Numbered from the stretch's first letter, positions 9,297-23,134 are shown. The stretch: DNA of 64,000 nucleotides from Sphingomonas sp. OV641 (GCF_900109205.1 NZ_FNZB01000001.1:1674001-1738000), one strand, 5' to 3'. Notes: generated by a model not told the origin, from the letters alone. Program-made: numbers and translations.

Positions 9297-9673
9297 TAGG
9301 CTTCTTCCTGCTCGCGCACGACGATCCGCAGCCGCGAGAACGGCTTCAGGATACGGGTGGACTTGCCGCGGCCGCGCGTGGCGAACCGCTTCATGGTGAT
9401 CGACTTGCCGACCGAGGCCTCGGCGACGACGAGTGCGTCAACGTCGAGGTTGTGGTTGTTCTCGGCGTTGGCGATGGCCGAAGCCAGCACCTTGCGCGCG
9501 TCAACCGCCATCGCCTTCTTGGAGAAGGCGAGGATGTTCATCGCGTCAGCAGCCGAACGACCGCGGATCAGGCCAGCGACCAGATTCAGCTTCTGCGCCG
9601 AACCACGGATCTGCGTGCCGACCGAGAGCGCTTCCTTCTCGCCGACCTTGCGGGGGGACTGAGGCTTGCTCAT
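9296..9673 (-). CDS. rplV: 50S ribosomal protein L22
   Basis: 125 residues; the core [19 protein letters not shown] and the beta-hairpin loop [21 protein letters not shown] that reaches into the exit tunnel are intact. The N-terminus has about 8 extra residues ([14 protein letters not shown]) compared with E. coli. Start and stop both overlap neighbours by one base. Confidence 0.95.
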   Translation of the reverse strand: MSKPQSPRKVGEKEALSVGTQIRGSAQKLNLVAGLIRGRSAADAMNILAFSKKAMAVDARKVLASAIANAENNHNLDVDALVVAEASVGKSITMKRFATRGRGKSTRILKPFSRLRIVVREQEEA

Positions 9674-9951
9674 CAGCGCTTGCCCTTCTTGTCAGCGGCG
9701 TGACCCGGGAAGTAGCGCGTCGGCGCAAACTCACCCAGCTTCATGCCAACCATCTCTTCGTTCACCGACACCGGCACGAACTTGCGGCCATTGTAGACGT
9801 TGAACGTCAGGCCGACGAACTGCGGGAGGATCGTCGAACGACGCGACCAGGTCTTGATCGGACCTGCGCGGGTGCCCTGATCCTGCGCCACCTCTGCCTT
9901 CTTCAGCAGATGAAGGTCCACGAACGGACCCTTCCAGACGGAGCGAGCCAT
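9673..9951 (-). CDS. rpsS: 30S ribosomal protein S19
   Basis: 92 residues: [18 protein letters not shown], then [14 protein letters not shown] and the end HAADKKGKR. It contacts S13 and 16S rRNA in the small-subunit head. ATG at 9951 overlaps the rplB stop by one base; a longer frame runs into rplB and is not credible. Confidence 0.95.
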   Translation of the reverse strand: MARSVWKGPFVDLHLLKKAEVAQDQGTRAGPIKTWSRRSTILPQFVGLTFNVYNGRKFVPVSVNEEMVGMKLGEFAPTRYFPGHAADKKGKR

Positions 9952-10784
9952 TACTTCTTCCTCGCGTGACGGCTGCGGATGATCATCTTGTCCGTCGCCT
10001 TGTTGTGGCGGGTGCGCGCACCCTTCGTCGGCTTGCCCCACGGGGTGACCGGGTGACGGCCGCCCGAGGTGCGGCCTTCACCGCCGCCGTGCGGGTGGTC
10101 GACCGGGTTCTTCGCGACGCCACGGGTCAGCGGACGCTTGCCCATCCAGCGGGTACGACCCGCCTTGCCGAAGTTCTGGTTCTGGTTGTCGGGGTTCGAC
10201 ACCGCGCCAACCGTGGCCATGCAATCGCTGCGGATGTAGCGCTGCTCGCCCGAGTTCAGGCGAACGATCACCAGCCCGCGATCACGACCAACGACCTGCA
10301 CATAGGTGCCAGCCGAACGCGCGATCTGACCGCCCTTGCCCGGCTTCATCTCCACGTTGTGGACGATGGTGCCGACCGGCACCTGGCCCAGCTCCATGGC
10401 ATTGCCCGGCTTCACGTCGGTCTTCTTGCCGGCAACGATCTTGTCACCGACACCAAGGCGCTGCGGCGCGATGATATAGGCCTGCTCGCCATCGGCATAG
10501 CTCACCAGCGCGATGAACGCGGTGCGGTTCGGGTCATACTCGAGCCGCTCCACCGTCGCCTCGGCGTCCCACTTGCGACGCTTGAAGTCGATGTAGCGAT
10601 ACTTCTGCTTGTGGCCGCCCGCGATGCCGCGGCTGGTCACGTGACCCTTGTTGTTGCGACCGCCGCTCTTGCGCTTGCCCTCGGTCAGCGCCTTTACCGG
10701 CGCGCCCTTGTGCAGACCCGAACGGTCGATCAGCACCAGCCCGCGCATGGCGGGGCTGGTCGGGTTATAATGCTTGAGTGCCAT
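9951..10784 (-). CDS. rplB: 50S ribosomal protein L2
   Basis: 277 residues with N-terminal [17 protein letters not shown]3/OB-like RNA-binding domain, and the C-terminal [18 protein letters not shown] motif (here [19 protein letters not shown]), which contains the histidine implicated in peptidyl transferase function. Length is normal. Confidence 0.96.
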   Translation of the reverse strand: MALKHYNPTSPAMRGLVLIDRSGLHKGAPVKALTEGKRKSGGRNNKGHVTSRGIAGGHKQKYRYIDFKRRKWDAEATVERLEYDPNRTAFIALVSYADGEQAYIIAPQRLGVGDKIVAGKKTDVKPGNAMELGQVPVGTIVHNVEMKPGKGGQIARSAGTYVQVVGRDRGLVIVRLNSGEQRYIRSDCMATVGAVSNPDNQNQNFGKAGRTRWMGKRPLTRGVAKNPVDHPHGGGEGRTSGGRHPVTPWGKPTKGARTRHNKATDKMIIRSRHARKK

Positions 10785-10785
10785 C

Positions 10786-11100
10786 TTACTTGGCCCCCTC
10801 GGTGACGTCGATCGACTGCCCGTCCTTGAGCGTGACGATCGCCTTCTTCATGTCCGACCGGAAATAGGGCTTGCCCTTCCAGCGCTTCGTCTTGCCCTTC
10901 TGGACGATGGTGTTCACGCCAACGACGCTGACGTCGAAGATCGCTTCAACCGCCGCCTTGATCTCCGGCTTGGACGCGCCCGGCGCGACCTTGAACACAA
11001 CCGCGTTCTGCTCGGAGAGAAGGGTCGACTTCTCGGTGATGTGCGGCGCGACGATCACGTCATAGTGACGGTTGTCGATCGCCTTCTGCTGCTTAGCCAT
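10786..11100 (-). CDS. rplW: 50S ribosomal protein L23
   Basis: 104 residues; [20 protein letters not shown] is the N-terminal family block and the loop [20 protein letters not shown] the 23S-binding hairpin. It docks SRP and trigger factor at the tunnel exit. Overlaps the end of rplD by 8 bases. Confidence 0.95.
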   Translation of the reverse strand: MAKQQKAIDNRHYDVIVAPHITEKSTLLSEQNAVVFKVAPGASKPEIKAAVEAIFDVSVVGVNTIVQKGKTKRWKGKPYFRSDMKKAIVTLKDGQSIDVTEGAK

Positions 11101-11707
11101 TGAAGCGAGCCTCCAGCTTCTCGACCGCAGCGCGGGTCAGCACCAGCGTATCGGCCTTGATGATGTCATAGACATTGGCGCCAACCGCCGGCAGCAGGTC
11201 CACGCCCGGCAGGTTGTAGCCTGCGCGGAAACCCTCAGCCGTCTCGGCGTCGATGACGAGCGTGCGCTTGCCAACGTTCAGCGTCTCGAAATGGCCCTTC
11301 AGCTCCTTGGTCTTGGAGACCTGGAAGCCGTCCAGAACGATCAGCGAGCCAGCCTTGGCATGGCTCGAAAGAGCCATCTTGAGGCCGAGCGCACGAACCT
11401 TCTTGTTCAGACCCGGGTTGAAGTCACGAACGCGCGCACCGTGAGCCTTACCACCGCCGATGAAGACGGGAGCGCGGCGATCACCGTGACGGGCCACACC
11501 GCCGCCCTTCTGGCGACCAAGCTTCTTGCCCGAGCGGGCGACGTCCGAGCGCTCGCGCGTGCCACGGGCAGTGCCGCGACGCTTCTCGAGCTGCCAGGTT
11601 ACGACGCGGTGCAGGATGTCGGCGCGCGGCTCGAGGCCGAAGACCTCGTCCGACAGCTCGACGTCCGCCGCTTCATTCCCGGCGAAGGAGGAAACCTTGA
11701 CCTTCAC
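11093..11707 (-). CDS. rplD: 50S ribosomal protein L4
   Basis: 204 residues. The tunnel loop ([34 protein letters not shown] region, residues about 48-80) and the [11 protein letters not shown] block are present. In gammaproteobacteria L4 represses the S10 operon; whether that applies here is unknown. Start is GTG at 11707, three bases after the rplC stop, giving the conserved [12 protein letters not shown] start. Confidence 0.95.
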   Translation of the reverse strand: MKVKVSSFAGNEAADVELSDEVFGLEPRADILHRVVTWQLEKRRGTARGTRERSDVARSGKKLGRQKGGGVARHGDRRAPVFIGGGKAHGARVRDFNPGLNKKVRALGLKMALSSHAKAGSLIVLDGFQVSKTKELKGHFETLNVGKRTLVIDAETAEGFRAGYNLPGVDLLPAVGANVYDIIKADTLVLTRAAVEKLEARFNG

Positions 11708-11709
11708 GT

Positions 11710-12444
11710 TCAGCCCTCCTGGCCGTCGGTCGCTTCGGGTGCCGGAGCAGCCGCTGCGTTGTTGCTATTGGCAGCCTTCAGGCCGGCCGGACGCGGCGCG
11801 TCGGCATGCGGCTTCAGCTTCACGGCGTCCTTGACGAACAGCCAGCCGCCCTTCGAGCCAGGGACCGAGCCCTTGACGAAGATCAGGCCGCGCTCGACGT
11901 CGGTGCCGACGATCTCGAGGTTCTGCTGGGTGCGGTTCTTGTCACCCATGTGGCCGGCCATCTTCTTGTTCTTGAAGACGCGACCCGGATCCTGGCGGTT
12001 ACCGGTCGAACCGTGCGAACGGTGGGACACCGACACGCCGTGCGTTGCACGCAGACCGCCGAAGTTCCAGCGCTTCATGGCGCCGGCAAAACCCTTACCC
12101 TGGGTACGACCCTGGATATCGACGAACTGGCCAGCAACGAAGTGATCGGCCGAAATCTCCGCGCCGACGTCGAGGAGGTTTTCCTCGGTCACGCGGAACT
12201 CATGGACGATCGCCTTCGGCTCAACTTCGGCCTTGCCGAAGTGGCCGCGCTGCGGCTTGGCGACATTCTTTGCCTTGGCGACACCTGCACCAAGCTGCAC
12301 GGCCGTATAGCCGTCACGTTCTGTTTCGCGGCGAGAGACGACCTGAAGCCCTTCCAGCTGCAGGACGGTGACCGGCACGTGGCGGCCGTCGTCCTGGAAC
12401 AGGCGGGTCATGCCCATCTTCTTCGCGATCACGCCGGTACGCAT
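11710..12444 (-). CDS. rplC: 50S ribosomal protein L3
   Basis: 244 residues, starting [16 protein letters not shown]. The central [30 protein letters not shown] segment reaches the peptidyl transferase centre; its glutamine-methylation region is intact. I chose ATG at 12444 because TGAGGAG lies about nine bases upstream; a longer frame adds ten unconserved residues. An Ala/Asn-rich tail of about 30 residues follows the conserved domain. Confidence 0.95.
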   Translation of the reverse strand: MRTGVIAKKMGMTRLFQDDGRHVPVTVLQLEGLQVVSRRETERDGYTAVQLGAGVAKAKNVAKPQRGHFGKAEVEPKAIVHEFRVTEENLLDVGAEISADHFVAGQFVDIQGRTQGKGFAGAMKRWNFGGLRATHGVSVSHRSHGSTGNRQDPGRVFKNKKMAGHMGDKNRTQQNLEIVGTDVERGLIFVKGSVPGSKGGWLFVKDAVKLKPHADAPRPAGLKAANSNNAAAAPAPEATDGQEG

Positions 12445-12724
12445 GATCCGTAGCTCCTCAACAGAGGCACCCATGGGCCCATCCCACAGGTGCTTGTGAC
12501 GCCCCCTTCAAGGGAGCATCCCATTTCCAACCCGGTATAAGCGAAGCGTGCCCCCGTCCCGGGCTGGTCGCCCCTTGGTAGAGGCAGACGGGAGACGCTG
12601 TCCCAGCCATCGGGATGGCTGGCGGTATCTCTTGCTCTAGGTGCCCTTCTCGGGTCCTACGCGTTTCCATACCTGCGGAAACGACAAACCCGCGGGACTC
12701 ACGTCAACCGCGGGAGGCTGGCCA
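12445..12724 (-). other. rpsJ-rplC gap with three perfect hairpins
   Basis: A 280-base non-coding stretch inside the S10 block. In minus-strand order it has: CCCGCGG/CCGCGGG arms (12714-12708 with 12695-12689) followed by GTTTGTCGTTT; CGTTTCC/GGAAACG arms (12683-12677 with 12668-12662); and CCAGCCAT/ATGGCTGG arms (12622-12615 with 12610-12603) around a 4-base loop. No coding frame is convincing. The layout suggests a leader that controls rplC onward. Confidence 0.6.
12689..12714 (-). terminator. Attenuator-like hairpin after rpsJ
   Basis: Seven-bp perfect stem with a 12-base loop, starting 11 bases after the rpsJ stop on the minus strand and followed by the T-rich GTTTGTCGTTT. Since rplC-rplQ genes downstream must be transcribed, partial read-through is expected. 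Confidence 0.5.
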
Positions 12725-13033
12725 TTACGCCAGCTTGATCTCGACGTCAACGCCTGCCGCGAGGTCGAGCTTCATCAGCGCGTCGACCGTCTGCGGGGTG
12801 GGCTGAACGATGTCCAGCATGCGCTTGTAGGTGCGCACCTCGAACTGCTCGCGGCTCTTCTTGTCCACGTGCGGGCCACGGTTGACCGTGAACTTCTCGA
12901 TTCGCGTCGGAAGCGGGATCGGACCACGAATAAGGGCACCGGTACGTCGGGCGGTGTCGGCGATGTCGCCGGTCGCCTGGTCGAGCACACGATGATCGAA
13001 CGCCTTCAGGCGAATGCGGATGTTGCTGTCCAT
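12725..13033 (-). CDS. rpsJ: 30S ribosomal protein S10
   Basis: 102 residues: [19 protein letters not shown], the loop [29 protein letters not shown], and [13 protein letters not shown]10 is also the NusE transcription antitermination factor. ATG at 13033 gives the family N-terminus. It opens the S10 block 172 bases after tuf. Confidence 0.95.
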   Translation of the reverse strand: MDSNIRIRLKAFDHRVLDQATGDIADTARRTGALIRGPIPLPTRIEKFTVNRGPHVDKKSREQFEVRTYKRMLDIVQPTPQTVDALMKLDLAAGVDVEIKLA

Positions 13034-13126
13034 AATCCCTACCGATGCGAAAGAGCGGGCCACGTGAACGCGGCTCTTGCTGTTCGTGAAAACTTGCGAA
13101 GGCGCGGCCAATAACCGCGCTCTCAT

Positions 13127-13168
13127 AAAAAGGCAACCGCCCGACACACCTATTGGCGTGCCGGGCGG
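13127..13168 (-). terminator. Terminator between tuf and rpsJ
   Basis: On the minus strand the arms CCGCCCG-G-CAC (13168-13158) and GTG-T-CGGGCGG (13147-13137) form an 11-bp stem with one G-U pair and a 10-base loop, followed by TTGCC and five T (13131-13127). A second perfect 7-bp hairpin (13188-13206, AGATCTT/AAGATCT) overlaps the tuf stop codon. Together these look like a leaky end of the str operon. Confidence 0.62.
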
Positions 13169-13205
13169 CAGCTTTGCGGCGAACCGCAGATCTTAGGAAA
13201 AGATC

Positions 13206-14399
<1,194 letters not shown>

Positions 14400-14491
14400 T
14401 GTTGTCCTACCTTCTGGATTTCCACTTGAGCCGCACGAGGACTCGCCGTGAAGGCGGCCCCATAGCGGCTGAATTGCGGTTTCGCAAACCC

Positions 14492-14524
14492 TCTCCGCCA
14501 CCCGACGACGCCGGATGGCGGAGA
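14492..14524 (-). other. Stem-loop between fusA and tuf
   Basis: Perfect 9-bp arms TCTCCGCCA (14492-14500) and TGGCGGAGA (14516-14524) separated by 15 bases. It starts 7 bases after the fusA stop. No T run follows; an mRNA-processing or stabilising role is a guess. Confidence 0.5.
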
Positions 14525-14530
14525 AACGGG

Positions 14531-16624
<2,094 letters not shown>

Positions 16625-16721
16625 GTCGGGCTTTCCTTAGCGATGTGGGGAGCAGGCCCTCGGCCGGCTCCCCACGATATAGTTCAGGTGCGTTGCGCTT
16701 CCAAGACGGAAGCCGCAGCCA

Positions 16722-17192
16722 TTACCAGCGGTAGTGGCTGAAGGCGCGGTTCGCTTCGGCCATGCGGTGCGTGTCCTCGCGCTTCTTCACCGCGTTGCCG
16801 CGGTTGTTCGAAGCGTCGAGCAGCTCGCCCGACAGACGCGCATCCATGGTGTTCTCGCTGCGGCCGCGGGCCGCGGCGATCAGCCAGCGGATCGCCAGTG
16901 CCTGCGCGCGCTCCGGACGAACCTCGACCGGCACCTGATAGGTCGCACCACCGACACGGCGGCTGCGGACCTCGATGCCCGGCTTGATGTTGTTCAGCGC
17001 GTCATGAAACACGCCCAGCGGGTCACGCTTGGCGCGGGTCTCGACGGTGGTCAGCGCGGAATAGACGATTCCTTCCGCGACGGACTTCTTGCCGTCCAGC
17101 ATCACCGAATTCATGAACTTCGACAGAACCTCATCCCCGTAAACGGGATCAGGCAGGATTTCCCGCTTCTCGGGACGACGACGACGTGCCAT
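16722..17192 (-). CDS. rpsG: 30S ribosomal protein S7
   Basis: 156 residues beginning [16 protein letters not shown] and containing the conserved [16 protein letters not shown] and [21 protein letters not shown]7 nucleates assembly of the small-subunit head. Located 57 bases after rpsL. Confidence 0.96.
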   Translation of the reverse strand: MARRRRPEKREILPDPVYGDEVLSKFMNSVMLDGKKSVAEGIVYSALTTVETRAKRDPLGVFHDALNNIKPGIEVRSRRVGGATYQVPVEVRPERAQALAIRWLIAAARGRSENTMDARLSGELLDASNNRGNAVKKREDTHRMAEANRAFSHYRW

Positions 17193-17249
17193 CTGATATC
17201 TTCCTTCTAAACTTCAGCCGTATTGGTCGAACGTAAAAAGCCGACCGGC

Positions 17250-17621
17250 TTACTTCGGACGCTTCGCGCCGTACTTGGAACGGGACTGGCGACGGTCCTT
17301 GACGCCCTGCGTGTCGAGCACGCCGCGCAGCACGTGGTAGCGCACGCCCGGAAGGTCGCGCACACGGCCGCCGCGGATCAGCACCACCGAGTGCTCCTGC
17401 AGGTTGTGGCCTTCACCCGGGATGTAGCTGATGACTTCGCGCTGGTTGGTCAGGCGAACCTTGGCCACCTTGCGGAGTGCCGAGTTCGGCTTCTTCGGGG
17501 TCGTCGTATAGACACGGGTGCAGACGCCGCGCTTCTGCGGGTTCTGCTCCATCGCAGGGACCTTGCTCTTGGCCTTCTGCGGTTCGCGGCCCTTGCGGAC
17601 CAGCTGGTTGATCGTCGGCAT
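17250..17621 (-). CDS. rpsL: 30S ribosomal protein S12
   Basis: 123 residues starting [11 protein letters not shown]; the decoding-centre loops [12 protein letters not shown] (41-51) and [11 protein letters not shown] (68-78) are intact. Position 43 is the usual Lys, but position 88, Lys in E. coli (GGRVKDLPG), is Arg here (GGRVRDLPG, codon CGC). Substitutions at that Lys are a known route to streptomycin resistance in other bacteria. ATG at 17621 is preceded by AGGTGAAGG, which decides the start over an in-frame codon four residues earlier. First gene of the str operon. Confidence 0.97.
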   Translation of the reverse strand: MPTINQLVRKGREPQKAKSKVPAMEQNPQKRGVCTRVYTTTPKKPNSALRKVAKVRLTNQREVISYIPGEGHNLQEHSVVLIRGGRVRDLPGVRYHVLRGVLDTQGVKDRRQSRSKYGAKRPK

Positions 17622-17935
17622 TGAAGCCTTCACCTTTCGTCTAGGTTACTTTGCTGGAGCCCTGACAGCACTTGGAATACGAAAAGGACCTTGGGGCGGC
17701 CGCATGTCAGCCTCCCGGGTCCTCTAAGCATCCAGCAATGTTCAAGCTTGCCCGGACGGGCGGACCCGACGCGAACGGGGGCGCCTATACGCGGGGAGTC
17801 GCGGAGGGTCAATGGTGAGGACGGGGCACCTCCCACTCTCGTTCGCCCCGATCAACGCTGAGCGACGTGCCACACCCAGAAGCGCTTGCTGCCCATGCCT
17901 TGACGGCGCTCATCTCAAACGGAAGGGTTCAGCGC
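17622..17935 (-). other. str operon leader and promoter region
   Basis: A 314-base gap between rpsL and the end of the alpha/beta hydrolase gene. It holds the promoter listed separately and a leader of about 155 bases before rpsL. No coding frame is convincing. Confidence 0.6.
17784..17812 (-). promoter_or_regulatory. Promoter of the str (rpsL) operon
   Basis: Minus strand: -35 TTGACC (17812-17807), exactly 17 bases, -10 TATAGG (17789-17784). A GC-rich discriminator (CGCCCCCG) follows, as in stringently controlled ribosomal promoters. No other convincing pair is found above rpsL. Confidence 0.68.
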
Positions 17936-18931
17936 TCAGCCGATCGTCGTCAGCAGCGTCTTCTCGAACCGGGCGGCATCCTCCACCTGCGGCGAATGGC
18001 CAAGGCCCTCCAGGCGAATCAGCGTGCCCCTGGGCATCTTGCGCACGGCATCCGGCGCGACCAGCGGGATCGCTTTCAGGAACTGCTGCAGCGAGGCCGG
18101 CGCCTGGGCACGGCCGAACGCCGTCTTGTCCAGCGTGCCGACGATCACGGTCGTTGCCGGCTTGATGCGATAAAGCTCGTGCGCGACCGGCTGGGTGCGG
18201 ATCATTTCGCTGGTCTTCGCCTGGGCAAGCGCCACCGTGTCTCGCCCCTGCCCCGCATACATGCCCGCGAGCATCCACACCCAGCGATCGTACGGCGCCT
18301 TCCAAGTGTCGTGATAATAGTTCTTCTGCTGATACGCCTTGATCGAGGCGTAGCTGGTCTTCTTCTCGCCCGCCCAGAGCGTATCCACATCGGTGTAGGG
18401 CACGCCCTCTTCGGAGCGGTCGACCAGCCCCAGGGGGTTGACCAGCACCAGGCGATCCACCGCTTCCGGGAACATGATGGCATAGCGCATCGCCAGCATG
18501 CCGCCCATCGAGTGGCCGACCACCGTCGCCCTGGCAACACCGCGTGAGGCGAGCAGGCGCTTGGTGTGCGTTGCCAGCATGGCGAAGCTGTATTGCGCCG
18601 CGCGCGGCTTGGAGGATTTGCAGAAGCCGATCTGGTCGGGGATGATCACGCGATAGCCCGCGCCGGTCAGCGCACGCGCCGTCGAGCCCCAGGTGGCGCC
18701 GCAGAAGTTCTTGCCATGCAGCAGCACGACGGTGCGTCCGTTGGGTCGCTGCGCCGCCAGATCCATGAACGCCATGGTCGCGGGCTGGCCCGCCACGTCA
18801 ACGGTCATCGTCTGCACCGGCCAGGGATAAGTGAAGCGCTCGAGATTGGGACCGAAATCGGGTTCGGGAGGGGTCGCGCCCATCAGCATCGCCGCGCCCG
18901 CCAATGCACCGATCACCTGCCATGCCCGCAT
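17936..18931 (-). CDS. Alpha/beta hydrolase with signal peptide
   Basis: 331 residues. A cleavable signal peptide is likely (MRAWQVIGALAGAAMLMGATPP). The alpha/beta hydrolase fold shows the oxyanion motif VVLLHGKNF near 68-76, nucleophile elbow GHSMGG with Ser141, a late Asp in VGTLDKTAFG, and the catalytic His in GLGHSPQ near the C-terminus. The substrate cannot be read from the sequence; annotations of related proteins range over esterases and lactonases. Monocistronic on the minus strand, beside the str promoter region. Confidence 0.85.
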   Translation of the reverse strand: MRAWQVIGALAGAAMLMGATPPEPDFGPNLERFTYPWPVQTMTVDVAGQPATMAFMDLAAQRPNGRTVVLLHGKNFCGATWGSTARALTGAGYRVIIPDQIGFCKSSKPRAAQYSFAMLATHTKRLLASRGVARATVVGHSMGGMLAMRYAIMFPEAVDRLVLVNPLGLVDRSEEGVPYTDVDTLWAGEKKTSYASIKAYQQKNYYHDTWKAPYDRWVWMLAGMYAGQGRDTVALAQAKTSEMIRTQPVAHELYRIKPATTVIVGTLDKTAFGRAQAPASLQQFLKAIPLVAPDAVRKMPRGTLIRLEGLGHSPQVEDAARFEKTLLTTIG

Positions 18932-18989
18932 CGTTTCGCGCCCCCTTTGCTCAAGCTTTACGCCCGTTAACCACGTTTTGCGGCTGGTG

Positions 18990-19340
18990 CTATGGCTTGA
19001 GCGGGTCGTGGCCCCAATTCATAAGTGAATAGCGCCAGTTGCTATGCTCCTTGTCCTCTTCCGGGCCACCCTGCGCCATGTGGCGGTGAACATAGCCCAC
19101 CACCTTCTTCATGTGCGCATAATCATCGTCGGTCAGATCGGCCTTTTTGGTGCGCTTGATCGCGACGATCCTGCGGCCAGAGGCATGGCCGACGCTTTCA
19201 CCCTCACCCTGCCCGTCCTCGCCCTTCCAGCCGACGCGCTTGGACTCCGCCGTGTCGAGAAATTTCTCGATCTCGGCCGGCGGCATGTTCACCGCCTCGT
19301 TGAAATCCTTGTAGATCTGCTCGCGATCATTGTCGGCCAT
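18990..19340 (-). CDS. DUF3140 family protein
   Basis: 116 residues, highly charged, no membrane segment. The GESVGHASGRRIVAI, DDDYAHMKKVVGYVHRHMAQ and C-terminal WRYSLMNWGHDP blocks fit the DUF3140 family, sometimes described as DNA-binding; function is not established. I chose the ATG at 19340 because AAGGAG lies 8 bases upstream of it; an earlier ATG at 19346 is too close to that site. Confidence 0.8.
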   Translation of the reverse strand: MADNDREQIYKDFNEAVNMPPAEIEKFLDTAESKRVGWKGEDGQGEGESVGHASGRRIVAIKRTKKADLTDDDYAHMKKVVGYVHRHMAQGGPEEDKEHSNWRYSLMNWGHDPLKP

Positions 19341-19386
19341 CGGCATGCTCCTTCACGCCGATGAACCGACGAGGACAGCTCCGGGT

Positions 19387-20637
19387 TCAGTCGACCCGCG
19401 CGCCGCCCTTGATCACGGCAACCGGGCGCTCCAGCACGGTCACGTCGGCGAGGGGATCGCCGGCCACCGCCACCATGTCGCCGTAGCGGCCGATCGCAAT
19501 CGCACCGACGTCTCTGCTGCGGCCGAGCGCCTCGGCAGCGGTGACGGTGGCAGCGCGGATCGCCTGGAGCGGCGTCATGCCATATTGGACCATGACGCGG
19601 AACTGCTTGCCGGCATCCTTGTGCGGCATGACGCCAGCGTCGGTGCCGAACACCATCTTCACGCCGGCCGCATTGGCCTTGCGGAAATTGTCGCGCTGGA
19701 TCTGCGCCACTTCGCGATCCTTGCGAAGATTGTCCTCCAGCACGCCATTCTTCGCGCCTTCGGCCTGGGTATATTCGGTGTTGTAGATGTCCATCGACAG
19801 ATAGGCGCCGCGCTCCTTGGCAAGGCGGATGCCTTCGTCGTCGATCAGGCTGGCGTGCTCGATCGTGTCGATGCCGGCGCGGATCGCGGCCTTGATCCCA
19901 GCGGCGCCATGCGCATGCGCGGCGGTCTTCAGCCCCCATTGATGCGCCTCGTCCGCGATCGCGCGCAATTCGCCCTCGGACAGCTGCTGCTGGCCAGGCT
20001 CGGTATTGTGGCTGAACACACCGCCGGTTGCGCAGACCTTGATCACCTCGGCGCCATATTTGCGCTGCTGACGAACGTGGGTGCGCAGCTCATCGGGCGT
20101 GTCGCCGACCGCCTTGCCGCGCTGGTTGAAGCTGGGCGGAAAGAACGTGCTGTCGCAATGCCCACCTGTCGCCGACAGGGCATGCGCCGCGGGCACGATG
20201 CGCGGGCCGATCATCAGCCCCTCCTCGATTGCCTGCTTGTAGGCGACGTCGTTGAAATTCTCCGAGCCGACGTTGCGCACGGAGGTGAAGCCGGCGCGCA
20301 GCATCGCCGCCGCATTGCCGACGCCCTGCACTGCCCAGAAATTGTCGGTGAACTGCAGCCCCGTATAGCCACCGTATAGCGGCGTGCTGTCGAGATGGAC
20401 GTGCATGTCGATAAGGCCGGGGACAAGCGTCACGTCGCCGAGGTCGAGGCGCTTGGCATCCGCCGGCGGCGTGCCACCGATGGCGGTGATGCGCCCATCA
20501 GTGACGGTGATCATCGGTCGCTGGACGATGGCCCCCTTCTCGACATCAAGCATCCGGGCGGCGGTCACAACCACCGTCTCGGCGGCAGCAGGAACGGCCG
20601 CCATGACAGCAGCGGCGGCAAGCAGCATCGACTTCAA
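19387..20637 (-). CDS. Secreted metal-dependent amidohydrolase
   Basis: 416 residues. Signal peptide over roughly residues 1-19 ending PAAAE. Amidohydrolase-superfamily features: the HxH metal site in IDMHVHLD, a lysine/histidine region around GGVFSHNTE, the AHAHG motif, IEHASLIDDEG, and the closing Asp in FGTDAGVMPH. This resembles the imidazolonepropionase / Xaa-Pro dipeptidase-like branch; substrate unknown. The start is TTG at 20637, overlapping the stop of the MAPEG gene (TTGA) with a G-rich ribosome-binding site; ATG at 20628 is the alternative. The overlap implies coupled translation. Confidence 0.85.
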   Translation of the reverse strand: MKSMLLAAAAVMAAVPAAAETVVVTAARMLDVEKGAIVQRPMITVTDGRITAIGGTPPADAKRLDLGDVTLVPGLIDMHVHLDSTPLYGGYTGLQFTDNFWAVQGVGNAAAMLRAGFTSVRNVGSENFNDVAYKQAIEEGLMIGPRIVPAAHALSATGGHCDSTFFPPSFNQRGKAVGDTPDELRTHVRQQRKYGAEVIKVCATGGVFSHNTEPGQQQLSEGELRAIADEAHQWGLKTAAHAHGAAGIKAAIRAGIDTIEHASLIDDEGIRLAKERGAYLSMDIYNTEYTQAEGAKNGVLEDNLRKDREVAQIQRDNFRKANAAGVKMVFGTDAGVMPHKDAGKQFRVMVQYGMTPLQAIRAATVTAAEALGRSRDVGAIAIGRYGDMVAVAGDPLADVTVLERPVAVIKGGARVD

Positions 20638-21104
20638 AGAACACCCCCCATGGCGTCCATGACGCGGTGATACTCACTCGCGGCGCGGACGATATCAACG
20701 AAGAACCCGATCCACATCGCCATCAGCAACGCGGTGGAAACCAGATAGGCGAAGAAGCGCCATTGCACCTTCTTCGGCCCGATGTGGATAAAGCTGTGGA
20801 TAACCCGTGCAAGAACGAACAGCCATGCAAGCGTCACCTGAATGTAGTTGGCCTGCGCGGTAAGGATCAGCAGCGGAACCAGCGCAAAATAGAGCACCGG
20901 CATCTCGAACAGATTGGCCAGATTGTTCGCCGGCATCTCGACCGGCCGGAAGTAGCGCAGCGCCGCCTCGCCGTTCACGAAATCGTCAGCCCGCGGCGGG
21001 TTGCGACGCATATGGCTCATGCGCTGGAAGAAGAGCGTGAACCATACGGCGAAGACCAGCGCCACCAATGCAAATGTCGGCCAGAGAATGTCGAGTATCG
21101 CCAT
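20634..21104 (-). CDS. MAPEG family membrane protein
   Basis: 156 residues with four hydrophobic segments (starting near residues 5, 63, 88 and 125). The basic, Asn-containing part RPVEMPANNLANLFEMPVLYFAL and ARVIHSFIHIGPKKV fit the MAPEG family (membrane-associated eicosanoid/glutathione metabolism proteins); the bacterial role is unclear. ATG at 21104 follows AAAGGGGGCG. Upstream partner of the amidohydrolase in a two-gene operon. Confidence 0.82.
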   Translation of the reverse strand: MAILDILWPTFALVALVFAVWFTLFFQRMSHMRRNPPRADDFVNGEAALRYFRPVEMPANNLANLFEMPVLYFALVPLLILTAQANYIQVTLAWLFVLARVIHSFIHIGPKKVQWRFFAYLVSTALLMAMWIGFFVDIVRAASEYHRVMDAMGGVL

Positions 21105-21482
21105 ATTTCGCCCCCTTTGGTGCTGAAGCATGGCGCGGATTGGGGGCGCGGGGAAGAGGCTCGTGCCGTTGATCAGGGTCGTGCGGGGCGGCCGCGCCAA
21201 ACGCCACGCCGTTCCGTCCTTGCGCCGGGATCCAAGGTACCGCCCAGCCCGGAGGTCGTGTGAGACCCTGCCCTCACCTCCCCGTCATGCCGGCCCCCTC
21301 ATGCCGGCCTTGTGCCGGCATCCAGCGTTCGGCGAACACCCCCATAATCTGATGTGCGGACGGCTGGGTGCCAGGACGAGCCCGGCATGACGATCGTGGC
21401 TTGGCGATGTCGTGCGACTTGGTGAAGCTGGCGCCCACAGAACTTCGCGTTCCGGCCCACCACCGGCACGACGCTGCCACGC
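21105..21482. other. Non-coding gap with palindromic repeat
   Basis: A 378-base stretch between the MAPEG start and the ftsB stop. Only a repeat element (listed separately) is recognisable. Frames through it are short and Arg/Pro-rich in the manner of shadows. Confidence 0.5.
21283..21392. repeat. Palindromic repeat, CGTCATGCCGG family
   Basis: Outer inverted arms CGTCATGCCGG (21283-21293) and CCGGCATGACG (21382-21392), enclosing a perfect inner hairpin ATGCCGGC (21301-21308) / GCCGGCAT (21314-21321) with loop CTTGT. The pattern resembles dispersed intergenic repeats common in sphingomonads; only one full copy is in the window. Confidence 0.55.
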
Positions 21483-21800
21483 TTACTTAAGCGGGACGAT
21501 CACCTCGTCAGGGTGCGCGACGTTCAGTTCGCGGCGCACCAGTTCATCGACCATGTCTGGATTGGCATGGCGCGGATCGAGCAGGGCGACGCGGTTGCGC
21601 AGCTTCTCGCGCTTATGGTCGAGCGCCGCATAATAGAGCTCACGCTTCGCCACTTGGCGCTTGTAATCCCCGAACGCTAGCAGGCCGTTCGCGCCAAGCA
21701 CCTCATAGCCGCCGAAGAAGGCCATCACCAGCAACGCCGCCGCCGGCCATGCGGCCCGCTTGAGGACGGCGGGAAAGGATGAGGGCTTGCGGCGGTTCAC
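21483..21800 (-). CDS. ftsB: Septum formation initiator FtsB/DivIC-like
   Basis: 105 residues: basic N-terminus, one membrane segment at about 15-37 (WPAAALLVMAFFGGYEVLG), then a coiled coil (about 45-75) and the C-terminal ELNVAHPDEVIVPL motif. It fits the bitopic FtsB family, which bridges FtsQ and FtsL at the division septum. Start is GTG at 21800, giving VNRRKPSS; longer frames read back into eno. It follows eno by 41 bases, an order conserved in alphaproteobacteria. Confidence 0.85.
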   Translation of the reverse strand: MNRRKPSSFPAVLKRAAWPAAALLVMAFFGGYEVLGANGLLAFGDYKRQVAKRELYYAALDHKREKLRNRVALLDPRHANPDMVDELVRRELNVAHPDEVIVPLK

Positions 21801-21841
21801 TCTTAGATTCTCGCCGAAAGCCCCCGTGAATTCAAGGGATT

Positions 21842-23134
<1,293 letters not shown>

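Noticed and set aside
12458..12670. Minus-strand frame in the rpsJ-rplC gap
   Set aside because: No ribosome-binding site or family features; the region is better explained by hairpins.
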